Positions 7,007 through 14,297 of a stretch of 64,000 nucleotides of DNA are shown in pieces; the first letter of the stretch is position 1; the number at the start of each line of letters is the position of its first letter. The notes below the pieces were generated by a model that saw only the letters and a program-made list of their open reading frames with translations, was not told where the DNA came from and ran no database searches. The position numbers and the translations under genes are program-made. Source of the stretch: Sphingomonadales bacterium (GTDB lineage Bacteria; Pseudomonadota; Alphaproteobacteria; Sphingomonadales; Sphingomonadaceae); the NCBI GenBank assembly GCA_027483465.1, contig JAIXUQ010000061.1, positions 1 through 64,000 of the forward strand. Direction: 5' to 3'.

Positions 7007-8563
7007 TCAATCACCGAGTGCGGCGAGCGCGGCCTCGGTGTCGATATCCTGCAAGCAGGCCGGCGACGGCGCGGCAATCTCGGTCACGCCGTGATCGGCC
7101 ATGATGGCGCGGCCGCCGATGTCGCCGCTCAACTGGCGCAGCGCGCCGAAGGCGGCGCGCGGCCAGCGCACCGGGTGGCCGCGCCGGCCATCCCACACCG
7201 GCACCACCACGCCGCCGGGCGCGCCGGCCACGGCGGCGATCAGCGCCGGTTCCACCGCCGGCATGTCGGCCAGGCACAGCAGCGCCGCCGCCCAGTCATC
7301 CGGCACGGCGGCGATGCCGGCGGCCAGGCTGCGGCCCATGCCATCGGCCCAATCGGGCGCGGTCACGAACTGCGCCGGCCGGCTGGCCAGCGCGGCGCGC
7401 ACCCGTTCGGCATCGTGGCCCAGCACCACCAGCGGCGGCGGCAGGCCGGCGGCGGCGATGGCATCCACCACATGCGCCACCAGCGGTTTGCCGCGCCAGG
7501 TGGCCAGCAATTTGTGGCCATCGCCAAAGCGGCTGGAGCGCCCGGCGGCCAGCACCACCGCGCCCACAAGGCCGGGCACGTCGGCGGCCGCGCGCGGCTC
7601 CGGCCGTTCGGCTTCGGGCAACAGGCCGCCTTCGCCCAGCCCGGCAACAAAGCCCGCATCCACCGCCAGCCCGGCGGCCAGTTGCTCCAGCACCAGATCC
7701 AGCCCGTTGCGCTTGGGGCTTTTGGCGCAGCCGGGCAGGCCGATCACCGGCCGGCCGCCGATCTCGCCCAGCACCAGCAGGTTGCCGGGGTCCACCGGCA
7801 TGCCCAGCCGCAGCACGCGGCCACCGGCGGCGGTGATCGCGGCCGGGATCACATCGCCCCGGTCAACCGTGGCCGACGCGCCGGCGATCAGGATCAGGCC
7901 CGCATCATCGCCACCCAGCCGCGCGGCCAGCGCCGCCACATCGTGCGGGCAGGGCGGATCGACGCTGAGCGCGCCGCCCAGCCCGGCCAGCCGCGCCGCC
8001 GTCACCCGCTCCAGCCGGGCCAGCGCCTTGGCGCTGGTGCCGGGCAGGGTGGTGGCAATCAGCCGGGCGCTGAGCGGGCGGAACGGCGCCACAGTGATCG
8101 GCGCGGCGGCGGCCAGCGCCGCGGCCAGCACGGCGCCGGGCACGGCATAGGTGATCGTCTTGATGGTGGCGATGATCTCGCCGGCGGCCACGCGCTGGCC
8201 GGGGCGCAGCGTGGCGAGGGTGAGGGCTTCATCGATGGCGTTCACCCGCGCCACCATCGCCGGCGGCAGGCAGAACAGGCCATCGGCAGCAGCGGCAAGA
8301 TTGACCCGGCCGTGCACGGGGGCCAGCACGCGCGTGCCGGGCCCGGCCAGCGCCAGCGCAAGGGCCTGGGCCGCCGCATCCTCGGCCACGTCATCCGCCG
8401 CCAGCCGGGCGACGCACAGGTGCGACAGGCCATCGGCAGCGGCCGCAGCGAGATCGGCGGCGGTGAGGCGATGGCCCTTGGCCAGCCGCCGCCCGCCGAT
8501 CATCTGGCCATGGGCCAGGATGGCGCCCAGCGCCTCGTCCAGCGGCACATCGCCAAAGATCAC
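7007..8563 (-). CDS. molybdopterin-binding/NTP-transferase fusion (MoCF plus MocA-like)
   Basis: About 518 residues with two parts. Residues 1-320 resemble MoeA/MoCF molybdopterin-binding proteins (N-terminal FGDVPLDEALGAILAH; ILIAGASATVDRGDVIP; GMPVDPGNLLVLGE; GLPGCAKSPKRNG). Residues 330-518 are a MocA/MobA-like nucleotidyltransferase with VVLAAGRSSRFG and LADMPAV. MocA-like enzymes attach CMP to molybdopterin for molybdenum hydroxylases. The GTG at 8563 overlaps the xdhC stop as GTGA and gives the family N-terminus; an ATG at 8587 is less likely. Third gene of coxG-xdhC-fusion, so a maturation role for a molybdenum hydroxylase encoded elsewhere is likely. Confidence 0.85.
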   Translation of the reverse strand: MIFGDVPLDEALGAILAHGQMIGGRRLAKGHRLTAADLAAAAADGLSHLCVARLAADDVAEDAAAQALALALAGPGTRVLAPVHGRVNLAAAADGLFCLPPAMVARVNAIDEALTLATLRPGQRVAAGEIIATIKTITYAVPGAVLAAALAAAAPITVAPFRPLSARLIATTLPGTSAKALARLERVTAARLAGLGGALSVDPPCPHDVAALAARLGGDDAGLILIAGASATVDRGDVIPAAITAAGGRVLRLGMPVDPGNLLVLGEIGGRPVIGLPGCAKSPKRNGLDLVLEQLAAGLAVDAGFVAGLGEGGLLPEAERPEPRAAADVPGLVGAVVLAAGRSSRFGDGHKLLATWRGKPLVAHVVDAIAAAGLPPPLVVLGHDAERVRAALASRPAQFVTAPDWADGMGRSLAAGIAAVPDDWAAALLCLADMPAVEPALIAAVAGAPGGVVVPVWDGRRGHPVRWPRAAFGALRQLSGDIGGRAIMADHGVTEIAAPSPACLQDIDTEAALAALGD

Positions 8564-9495
8564 CGGACCACCTTGGCCCCCCGCCATTCCGCCACCAGTT
8601 CGGCGGCGATCGACAGGGCGATCTCGGTGGGGCCGATGGCGCCGATGGCCAGGCCGGCCGGGCCGCGCACCCGCGCCAGATCATCCGGGCCAAAGCCGCG
8701 CGCCGCCAGCCGTTCCAGCCGGCCGGCGTGATTCTTGCGGCTGCCCAGCGCGGCGATGTAAAAGGCCGGGGAGGCGAGCGCAGCGGCCAGCGCCACATCA
8801 TCAATCTTGGGATCGTGGGTGAGGGCGACCAGCGCCGAGGCGGCGTTGGGCTTCAACTCGGCCAGCGCCTCGTCGGGCCAGCGGCGATCAAGGCTGAGGC
8901 CGGCAAAACGCGCATCGGCGGCAAACAGCCCGCGCGGATCGATCACCGTGGGGGCGATGCCCAGCGCCTGCGCCATCGGCACCAGCGCCTGCGCGATGTG
9001 GACGGCGCCGATGATGAACAGCCGGCGCGGCGGCGGATAATCGCGCACGAACGGGCCATCGCGCCCCGGCCGGGCCTGGCCGGTGGCGGGATCGCTGCTG
9101 ATGCTGCGCGCCGCCCCGGCGGCGGTGGCGGCCAGCACATCGGCGGCCAGCGCCGGCGGCAGGCCATCATCGGCCAGCCGCTGGACCAGGATGGCAATGC
9201 GCCCGCCACAGGCCAGCCCGGCGGCCCAGGCCACAGAATCGGCAACGCCATAATCCAGCACGGCGTGGCCGGCGCCGCGGGCCAGCAGATCCTGCGCGGC
9301 CAGGATGACATCGGCCTCCACACAGCCGCCCGACACGCTGCCTTCAAACAGGCCATCGGCGCGCACCGCCAGATGGCTGCCCTCCCGCCGGGGGGCCGAT
9401 CCCCAGGTGCTGATCACCGTTGCCAGCGCCACGCCATGTCCATCGGCCTGCCAGGCCAGCGCACGGGCCAGGGTGGTGAGATCCTCGTCTCCCAT
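8560..9495 (-). CDS. XdhC/CoxI family molybdenum-enzyme maturation protein
   Basis: A 311-residue XdhC/CoxI protein. These bind molybdenum cofactor and help sulfurate and insert it into xanthine dehydrogenase-type enzymes. The N-terminal XdhC/CoxI domain is shown by STWGSAPRREGSHLAV followed by GSVSGGCVEADV (residues ~36-70). The C-terminal Rossmann-like domain begins at RRLFIIGAVHIAQAL and continues through TVIDPR and ALGSRKNHAGRL. The ATG at 9495 overlaps the coxG stop by one base (TGATG); the longer reading from 9513 is less likely. It lies between coxG and the MoCF/NTP-transferase fusion. Confidence 0.88.
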   Translation of the reverse strand: MGDEDLTTLARALAWQADGHGVALATVISTWGSAPRREGSHLAVRADGLFEGSVSGGCVEADVILAAQDLLARGAGHAVLDYGVADSVAWAAGLACGGRIAILVQRLADDGLPPALAADVLAATAAGAARSISSDPATGQARPGRDGPFVRDYPPPRRLFIIGAVHIAQALVPMAQALGIAPTVIDPRGLFAADARFAGLSLDRRWPDEALAELKPNAASALVALTHDPKIDDVALAAALASPAFYIAALGSRKNHAGRLERLAARGFGPDDLARVRGPAGLAIGAIGPTEIALSIAAELVAEWRGAKVVR

Positions 9496-10133
9496 CACTG
9501 CCCGGACAGCCATTGCCAGGCGAGGAACGCCAGCACCAGCAGCAGCAGCGCGCCGCCCCAGGCCAGCGGCGGCAGGCCGCGCCCCGGTGCCGGCACCGGG
9601 GCCGCGGCTGCCGTCACCGGGGGCTGCGCATCGGCCACCGGCGCCCCGGCATCGGCCACGGATGGCGCGTCCGCCGTCACATGTTCGCCTTCCACCTCGG
9701 CCTTCAATGCGGCGAAGAAATTCTCGGCATATTGCTTGGCGGTGCCTTCGATCAGGCGGGCGCCCAGCTGGGCGAGCTTGCCGCCGACCTGGGCATCGAC
9801 GGTGTAATCCAGCTGGGTGGCGCTGTCGGACAGGCTGGTGAGCACCACGTCGGCGCCGCCCTTGGCAAAGCCGGCCACCCCGCCCCTGCCTTCGCCCACC
9901 AGGCGGTAACGCTCTGGCGCGACGATGTTTTCCAGCCGCACCTGGCCGGCGAACTTCGCCCGCACCGGCCCCACCTTGGCATTCAGCGTGCCATCGAAGG
10001 TGGGCACCTCGCCGTCGCTGCGCTCCAGCGTTTCCACGCCATCGATGCAGCGGGCCAGCACGGCCGGATCATTCAGCGCGGCCCACAGCCGCTCGCGCGG
10101 TGCCGCAATCGCCACCGAACCGGTCAGTTTCAT
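9495..10133 (-). CDS. CoxG-like SRPBCC protein with C-terminal membrane anchor
   Basis: A 212-residue protein with an N-terminal SRPBCC/CoxG domain (MKLTGSVAIAAPRERLWAAL to about residue 150), a Pro/Ala-rich linker, and one C-terminal transmembrane helix (LAWGGALLLLVLAFLAWQWL). CoxG of carbon monoxide oxidizers helps recruit the dehydrogenase to the inner membrane through such a tail. Here the CO dehydrogenase genes are missing, so it probably serves another molybdenum hydroxylase. GAGGAGGGG lies just before the ATG. First gene of a coxG-xdhC-fusion operon, divergent from the cold-shock gene. Confidence 0.85.
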   Translation of the reverse strand: MKLTGSVAIAAPRERLWAALNDPAVLARCIDGVETLERSDGEVPTFDGTLNAKVGPVRAKFAGQVRLENIVAPERYRLVGEGRGGVAGFAKGGADVVLTSLSDSATQLDYTVDAQVGGKLAQLGARLIEGTAKQYAENFFAALKAEVEGEHVTADAPSVADAGAPVADAQPPVTAAAAPVPAPGRGLPPLAWGGALLLLVLAFLAWQWLSGQ

Positions 10134-10328
10134 GCGCCCCTCCTCGAAAATCGCCTGGGCCGGGGCTGATGTGGCATTTGTGCTGCGGTCCGGCAAGTTC
10201 GACATGCGGTCACGGCTTTTCCACTTTGCGAAAACCTTATCTTCCCTTAATGGACTAGCGTTTTGGCAGGGATTGGGGTCACTGCCATCATTGCGCCAGC
10301 CGGGGGCGCGCAGTGTGGGGGAAGGGCG

Positions 10329-10886
10329 TTGGAACACACGCGCGATCAACAACTTGCGCCCGATGAAATCATCGTGCGCGGGGTGATGAAATGGTTTGAT
10401 CCGGTCAGGGGATATGGCTTCATGCTGCCCGCCACCGGGGAGGGCCGCGACGTGCTGGTCCATTTCTCCCTGGTGCGCGATCTGGGCCGGCGCACCCTGC
10501 CGGAAGGCTGCACCGTCACCTGCTCGGTGGTGGAACGGGAACGCGGCCGCCAGGCCACGCGGATCATCGATCTTGATCTGTCCACCGCCATCGGGCCCGA
10601 TCCCGAAACCGCCGCCGCCCGCGCGGCCGACCGGGTGAACCCCCAGGCCATGCTGGCCGCGGCCGGGCCGTTGGAACCGGTGGCGGTGAAGTGGTTCAAC
10701 CGCTTGAAAGGCTATGGCTTTGTCGTGCGGGATGATGGCTCGCCCGATATTTTCGTGCACATGGAAACGCTGCGCCGGGCTGGGCTGGCCGATCCGCAGC
10801 CGGGCACCCGCCTGCTGGTGCGGGTGGCGCCGGGGCACAAGGGCCCTCTGGCGGTGCTGGCCGAAATGCCCGATAAGGGGCCATGA
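10329..10886 (+). CDS. double cold-shock-domain protein
   Basis: About 185 residues with two cold-shock domains. The first, near residues 14-82, has GVMKWFDPVRGYGFM and VLVHFS. The second, near 117-183, has AVKWFNRLKGYGFVV and DIFVHME. These carry the RNP1 and RNP2 signatures for single-stranded nucleic-acid binding, so the protein probably acts as an RNA chaperone. Duplicated cold-shock domains are common in alphaproteobacteria. The start is uncertain: a TTG at 10329 follows GGGGGAAGG, another TTG at 10263 is possible, and no ATG precedes the first domain. Its stop overlaps the DUF192 gene as ATGA, so the two are translationally coupled. Confidence 0.8.
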   Translation: MEHTRDQQLAPDEIIVRGVMKWFDPVRGYGFMLPATGEGRDVLVHFSLVRDLGRRTLPEGCTVTCSVVERERGRQATRIIDLDLSTAIGPDPETAAARAADRVNPQAMLAAAGPLEPVAVKWFNRLKGYGFVVRDDGSPDIFVHMETLRRAGLADPQPGTRLLVRVAPGHKGPLAVLAEMPDKGP

Positions 10887-11344
10887 TCACGCGCCCCCGA
10901 TCCGCCCTGTTTGCCCTGCTGCTGCTGGCCCTGCCCGTGGCCGGCGCCCATGCCCAGCCGGCCACGCCTTGCCCCAACAAGGGCCTGGCCGTGCGCAAGA
11001 CGACGCTGGTGACGGCGAAGGGCAGTTTCACCTATCGGCTGGAGGTGGCGCGCACCAGCGCCCAGCAAGCCTGCGGGATGATGTTCCGCGAAAGCATGGC
11101 GCCGATGACCGGCATGGCCTTTCCGATGCAGCCGCCGCGCGAAACCGGCTTCTGGATGGAAAACACCATCGTGCCGCTGGATATCATCTTCGTCTCACCA
11201 GCGGGGCGCGTGCTCAACGTGCGGCGCGGCCAGCCCTATTCGCGGGACGTGCTGGCCTCGGCCGGGGTGACGGCCGAAGTGATCGAACTCAGCGCCGGGG
11301 AGGCCGAACGCATCGGCCTGAAACCGGGTGACAGGGTGAAGTGA
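10883..11344 (+). CDS. DUF192 family exported protein
   Basis: A 153-residue protein with a Sec signal peptide (residues 1-24, cleavage after AGAHA) and a DUF192 domain. Recognizable family segments are GMMFRESMAPMTGMAF, FWMENTIVPLDIIFV and the final GLKPGDRV. The family is small, periplasmic and of unknown function. It overlaps the double cold-shock gene by 4 bases, a pairing seen in alphaproteobacteria but unexplained. Its stop lies inside the first copy of a 14-bp tandem duplication whose second copy holds the stop of convergent infA. Confidence 0.88.
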   Translation: MITRPRSALFALLLLALPVAGAHAQPATPCPNKGLAVRKTTLVTAKGSFTYRLEVARTSAQQACGMMFRESMAPMTGMAFPMQPPRETGFWMENTIVPLDIIFVSPAGRVLNVRRGQPYSRDVLASAGVTAEVIELSAGEAERIGLKPGDRVK

Positions 11345-11361
11345 TCCGGGTGAAGTGATCA
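11334..11361. repeat. 14-bp tandem duplication carrying two convergent stop codons
   Basis: GGGTGAAGTGATCC at 11334-11347 is followed directly by GGGTGAAGTGATCA at 11348-11361 (13 of 14 identical). The DUF192 stop (11342-11344) is in copy 1 and the infA stop (11359-11361, minus strand) in copy 2. Confidence 0.9.
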
Positions 11362-11619
11362 GCGGCGGAAGAAGCGCCGCTGGTTCATCGGCATCGGCGC
11401 GGTCTTTTCGCGGAACACGATGCGGCCCTTGTCAAGGTCATAGGGCGTCATTTCCACATGCACGCGATCACCGACGATGGAGCGGATGCGGTTCTTGCGC
11501 ATCTTGCCGGCGGTGTAGGCAATGATCTCGTGATCATTTTCCAGCCGGACTCGGAAGCGGCCATCGGGCAGGATTTCGGTGATCTCACCTTCAATCCGGA
11601 TGATTTCCTCTTTCGGCAT
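11359..11619 (-). CDS. infA: translation initiation factor IF-1 with C-terminal extension
   Basis: An 86-residue IF-1, a single S1/OB-fold that binds the ribosomal A site during initiation. The family core is clear: [38 protein letters not shown] followed by [13 protein letters not shown]. Canonical IF-1 stops near residue 72. This one adds a basic, Pro-rich tail, [16 protein letters not shown]. The N-terminus ([11 protein letters not shown]) also departs from the usual MAKEE. A second infA may exist elsewhere in the genome. The ATG at 11619 is chosen because it begins the conserved domain; a longer frame upstream has no support. Confidence 0.9.
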   Translation of the reverse strand: MPKEEIIRIEGEITEILPDGRFRVRLENDHEIIAYTAGKMRKNRIRSIVGDRVHVEMTPYDLDKGRIVFREKTAPMPMNQRRFFRR

Positions 11620-11850
11620 GTTACGCCTTCGTCCCGCTGGCAAACCGCATGAAAATTCCTGTGTGCAAAGAATATGCCCCGGCCATCGCCGTCACGATGG
11701 ACGCCGGCCGGCCTGCCCATTGGCCCGGCTGGCCACAAAAAGCAAGCCATGCCACCGATCAAGGCTTGGCAAGCCGGGCAGTTCGGCGGCAAGTGTGGCC
11801 AAAGCTCAACAGCAAACGTTCATCAGCAAAAGGTCATCAGGGGGAACAAG

Positions 11851-12960
11851 ATGAAGAGCCGTGCCGCCGTGGCCTTCGCGCCGAACCAGCCGCTGGAGAT
11901 TGTCGAGGTTGATCTGGACGGCCCGCGCGCCGGCGAGGTGCTGGTGGAAATCATGGCCACCGGCATCTGCCACACCGATGCCTACACGCTGGAAGGCAAG
12001 GATTCGGAGGGCATTTTCCCCTCGATCCTGGGCCATGAGGGCGCCGGCATCGTGCGCGAGGTGGGCCCCGGCGTGACCAGCGTGGCCCCCGGCGATCATG
12101 TCATCCCGCTCTACACGCCGGAATGCCGCCAGTGCAAAAGCTGCCTTTCGGGCAAGACCAATTTGTGCACCGCCATCCGCGCGACCCAGGGCAAGGGGCT
12201 GATGCCCGATGGCACCACCCGCTTTTCCTACAAGGGCCAGCCGGTGTTTCACTACATGGGCTGCTCCACCTTCTCCAATTTCACCGTGCTGCCCGAAATC
12301 GCGGTGGCGAAGATCCGCACGGACGCCCCCTTCGACAAGGCCTGTTACATCGGCTGCGGCGTGACGACGGGGGTGGGCGCGGTGGTGAACACCGCCAAGG
12401 TGGAACCGGGCGCCAACTGCATCGTCTTTGGCCTGGGCGGCATCGGCCTCAATGTCATCCAGGGGCTGAAGCTGGTGGGGGCCGACAAGATCGTGGGCGT
12501 TGACATCAACCCCGACCGCGAGGCCTGGGGCCGCCAGTTTGGCATGACCGATTTCGTCAACCCGCGCGACGTGGCCGGCGATCTGGTGGCGCATCTGGTG
12601 GCGATCACCGATGGCGGGGCGGATTACACCTTTGATTGCACCGGCAACACCGATGTGATGCGCACCGCGCTGGAAGCCTGCCACCGTGGCTGGGGCGAAT
12701 CGATCATCATCGGCGTGGCCGAAGCCGGCCGTGAAATCGCCACGCGGCCGTTCCAGCTGGTGACCGGGCGGGTGTGGAAAGGCACCGCCTTTGGCGGCGC
12801 CAAGGGGCGCACCGATGTGCCGAAAATCGTTGACTGGTACATGAACGGCAAGATCGCCATCGATCCGATGATCACCCACGTGCTGCCGCTGGAGGAGATC
12901 AACAGCGCCTTTGATCTGATGCATGCGGGGCAAAGCATCCGCACGGTTGTGGTGTTTTGA
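11851..12960 (+). CDS. frmA: S-(hydroxymethyl)glutathione dehydrogenase / class III alcohol dehydrogenase
   Basis: A 369-residue zinc-dependent class III alcohol dehydrogenase that oxidizes S-hydroxymethylglutathione to S-formylglutathione in formaldehyde detoxification and also reduces S-nitrosoglutathione. Visible are the catalytic-zinc segment [17 protein letters not shown] and GHEGAG, the four structural-zinc cysteines in [15 protein letters not shown], the NAD fold [14 protein letters not shown], and the C-terminal motif [10 protein letters not shown]. The length is exactly that of the class. AGGGGGA precedes the ATG. No S-formylglutathione hydrolase is adjacent. A perfect hairpin follows 6 bases after the stop. 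Confidence 0.95.
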   Translation: MKSRAAVAFAPNQPLEIVEVDLDGPRAGEVLVEIMATGICHTDAYTLEGKDSEGIFPSILGHEGAGIVREVGPGVTSVAPGDHVIPLYTPECRQCKSCLSGKTNLCTAIRATQGKGLMPDGTTRFSYKGQPVFHYMGCSTFSNFTVLPEIAVAKIRTDAPFDKACYIGCGVTTGVGAVVNTAKVEPGANCIVFGLGGIGLNVIQGLKLVGADKIVGVDINPDREAWGRQFGMTDFVNPRDVAGDLVAHLVAITDGGADYTFDCTGNTDVMRTALEACHRGWGESIIIGVAEAGREIATRPFQLVTGRVWKGTAFGGAKGRTDVPKIVDWYMNGKIAIDPMITHVLPLEEINSAFDLMHAGQSIRTVVVF

Positions 12961-12966
12961 ACGGGC

Positions 12967-12989
12967 AAGCTGCGGATTTCACGCAGCTT
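12967..12989. terminator. hairpin after frmA overlapping the gntR -35 box
   Basis: AAGCTGCG (12967-12974) and CGCAGCTT (12982-12989) form a perfect 8-bp stem with a 7-base loop. It begins 6 bases after the frmA stop and is followed by GACCTTTTGCTG, a poor T tract. The last bases of the right arm are the first of the TTGACC box for the next gene, so it could also be an operator. Confidence 0.5.
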
Positions 12990-13016
12990 GACCTTTTGCT
13001 GTGCTGGTAGCATAAG
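12988..13016 (+). promoter_or_regulatory. candidate promoter giving a leaderless gntR mRNA
   Basis: TTGACC (12988-12993) and CATAAG (13011-13016) are 17 bases apart; they match consensus at 5 and 4 of 6 positions. Initiation about 7 bases after the -10 would fall at 13023-13024, the A of the gntR start codon. No ribosome binding site precedes that ATG, which agrees with leaderless translation. Confidence 0.45.
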
Positions 13017-13023
13017 ACAGTGC

Positions 13024-13359
13024 ATGTTTTCCAGTGACCGCCCCATCTACCGCCAGATCCGTGACCTGATCGTTGAACGGATCCTGACGCTGGGTGACGG
13101 GGCGATGCTGCCATCGGTGCGGGCGCTGGCGGCCGAAGCCGGGGTGAACCCGCTCACCGTGGCCAAGGCCTATCAGGACTTGCAGGCCGGTGGCCTGGTG
13201 CGGGCGCGCAAGGGCGTCGGTCTGTTTGCCGGCGATGGCGCGGTGGATGCGCTGCTGGCGGCCGAGCGTGAGGCCTTCCTGACCGAGGAATGGCCGCGCG
13301 TGCAGGCCCGCATCACCCGGCTGGGGCTGGATGCGGCGGACCTGCTCGAACGCGCCTGA
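13024..13359 (+). CDS. GntR family regulator, short YtrA-like type
   Basis: A 111-residue DNA-binding protein consisting of a GntR winged helix (PIYRQIRDLIVERIL to VNPLTVAKAYQDLQAGGLVRARKGVGLFA, residues 5-78) and a short helical tail of about 35 residues. This is the architecture of the YtrA subfamily, whose members usually neighbour ABC transporters. No transporter is adjacent here; the target may be the gene itself or frmA upstream. The stop sits in the first copy of a 17-bp tandem repeat. Confidence 0.85.
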   Translation: MFSSDRPIYRQIRDLIVERILTLGDGAMLPSVRALAAEAGVNPLTVAKAYQDLQAGGLVRARKGVGLFAGDGAVDALLAAEREAFLTEEWPRVQARITRLGLDAADLLERA

Positions 13360-13405
13360 TCACCAGCGTTCCCTGATCACCAGCGTTCCCTGATCACCAG
13401 CGTTC
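13357..13405. repeat. 17-bp tandem repeat, about 2.9 copies, carrying two convergent stops
   Basis: TGATCACCAGCGTTCCC occurs at 13357-13373 and 13374-13390, and a third copy runs from 13391 to 13405. Copy 1 provides the gntR stop (TGA, 13357-13359). Copy 3 provides the stop of the convergent enoyl-CoA hydratase gene (13394-13396). Each unit contains the palindrome TGATCA, a stop codon on both strands. Confidence 0.95.
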
Positions 13406-14296
13406 TTCGTCCCACCACGGGAAGACGCCGGCCGGCATGTGCTGGCTGACCGTATCGGGATAGGCCGGCGCGCGCTTTTCCAGGAAGCTCACCACGCCTT
13501 CCTTCGCATCGCCCGAACGGCCGCGCATGTAGACCATGCGCGAATCCAGCCGGTGCGCATCCCATGGGCTGGCCGCGCCGGCCATCCGCCACAGCATCTG
13601 GCGGGTGAGGGCGACCGACACCGGCGCGGTGTTCTCGGCGATTTCCAGCGCCAGCGCGCGGGCGGCCGGCAGCAGATCATCGGGCGCATGGGTGGAGCGC
13701 ACGAAGCCGCCCTTCAGCGCCTCGGCCGCATCAAACACCCGCCCGGCCATGCACCATTCCAGCGCCTGCGGCAGGCCAACCAGCTTCGACAGGAACCAGC
13801 TTGATCCGGCCTCGGGCACGATGCCGCGCCGGGCAAAGACGAAGCCGAAGCGCGCCGTGTCGCTGGCCAGCCGCATGTCCATCGCGCATTGCATGGTGGC
13901 GCCGATGCCCACCGCCGGGCCGTTCACCGCCGCGATCACCGGCTTCAGGCTGCGGAAGATGCGCATCGTCACCTGGCCGCCGCCATCGCGGGTGGCGGGG
14001 TGGGACCAGTCGATCTGCCCGTCATCCCCCACCGGGCTGGCGCTGCGGGCGCCGCCCAGCTTCTCGTAATCAAAGGTCGCCGCCCCGGCGCTCAAGTCAG
14101 CCCCGGCGCAAAAGGCCCGGCCGCGCCCGGTGACGATCACCGCCTTCACCTGGTCGTTGGCGTCGGTCTCGTCAAAGGCGGCGATCATCTCGGCCATCAT
14201 CTGGCCGGTGAAGGCGTTCAGCTTGTCCGGCCGGTCCAGCGTCAGCGTGGCGATGGGCCCATCGATGTCGAGGGCGATCTGGCTATAGCTGCCCAT
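13394..14296 (-). CDS. enoyl-CoA hydratase/isomerase family protein
   Basis: A 300-residue crotonase-fold enzyme. The oxyanion-hole segments GRGRAFCAGADLSAG and NGPAVGIGATMQCAMD and the catalytic region RRGIVPEAGSSWFL (the Glu of PEAGSSW) are present. It probably hydrates enoyl-CoA in beta-oxidation, though a related crotonase reaction is possible. The C-terminal extension after residue 260 (YPDTVSQHMPAGVFPWWDEERW) is typical of a bacterial subgroup. The start at 14296 lies one base after the thiolase stop, so the two form an operon for acyl-CoA breakdown. The stop lies in a tandem repeat. Confidence 0.88.
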   Translation of the reverse strand: MGSYSQIALDIDGPIATLTLDRPDKLNAFTGQMMAEMIAAFDETDANDQVKAVIVTGRGRAFCAGADLSAGAATFDYEKLGGARSASPVGDDGQIDWSHPATRDGGGQVTMRIFRSLKPVIAAVNGPAVGIGATMQCAMDMRLASDTARFGFVFARRGIVPEAGSSWFLSKLVGLPQALEWCMAGRVFDAAEALKGGFVRSTHAPDDLLPAARALALEIAENTAPVSVALTRQMLWRMAGAASPWDAHRLDSRMVYMRGRSGDAKEGVVSFLEKRAPAYPDTVSQHMPAGVFPWWDEERW

Positions 14297-14297
14297 G

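Noticed and set aside
11620-11850. 231-bp gap between infA and frmA examined for a small gene or RNA
   Set aside because: Open frames here have no ribosome binding site and no recognizable protein. No strong hairpin, tRNA or riboswitch pattern was found; it probably holds the two divergent promoters.
13357-13405. Repeat array considered as a small CRISPR
   Set aside because: Units are directly adjacent with no spacers, and no cas gene is present. It is a simple tandem duplication.
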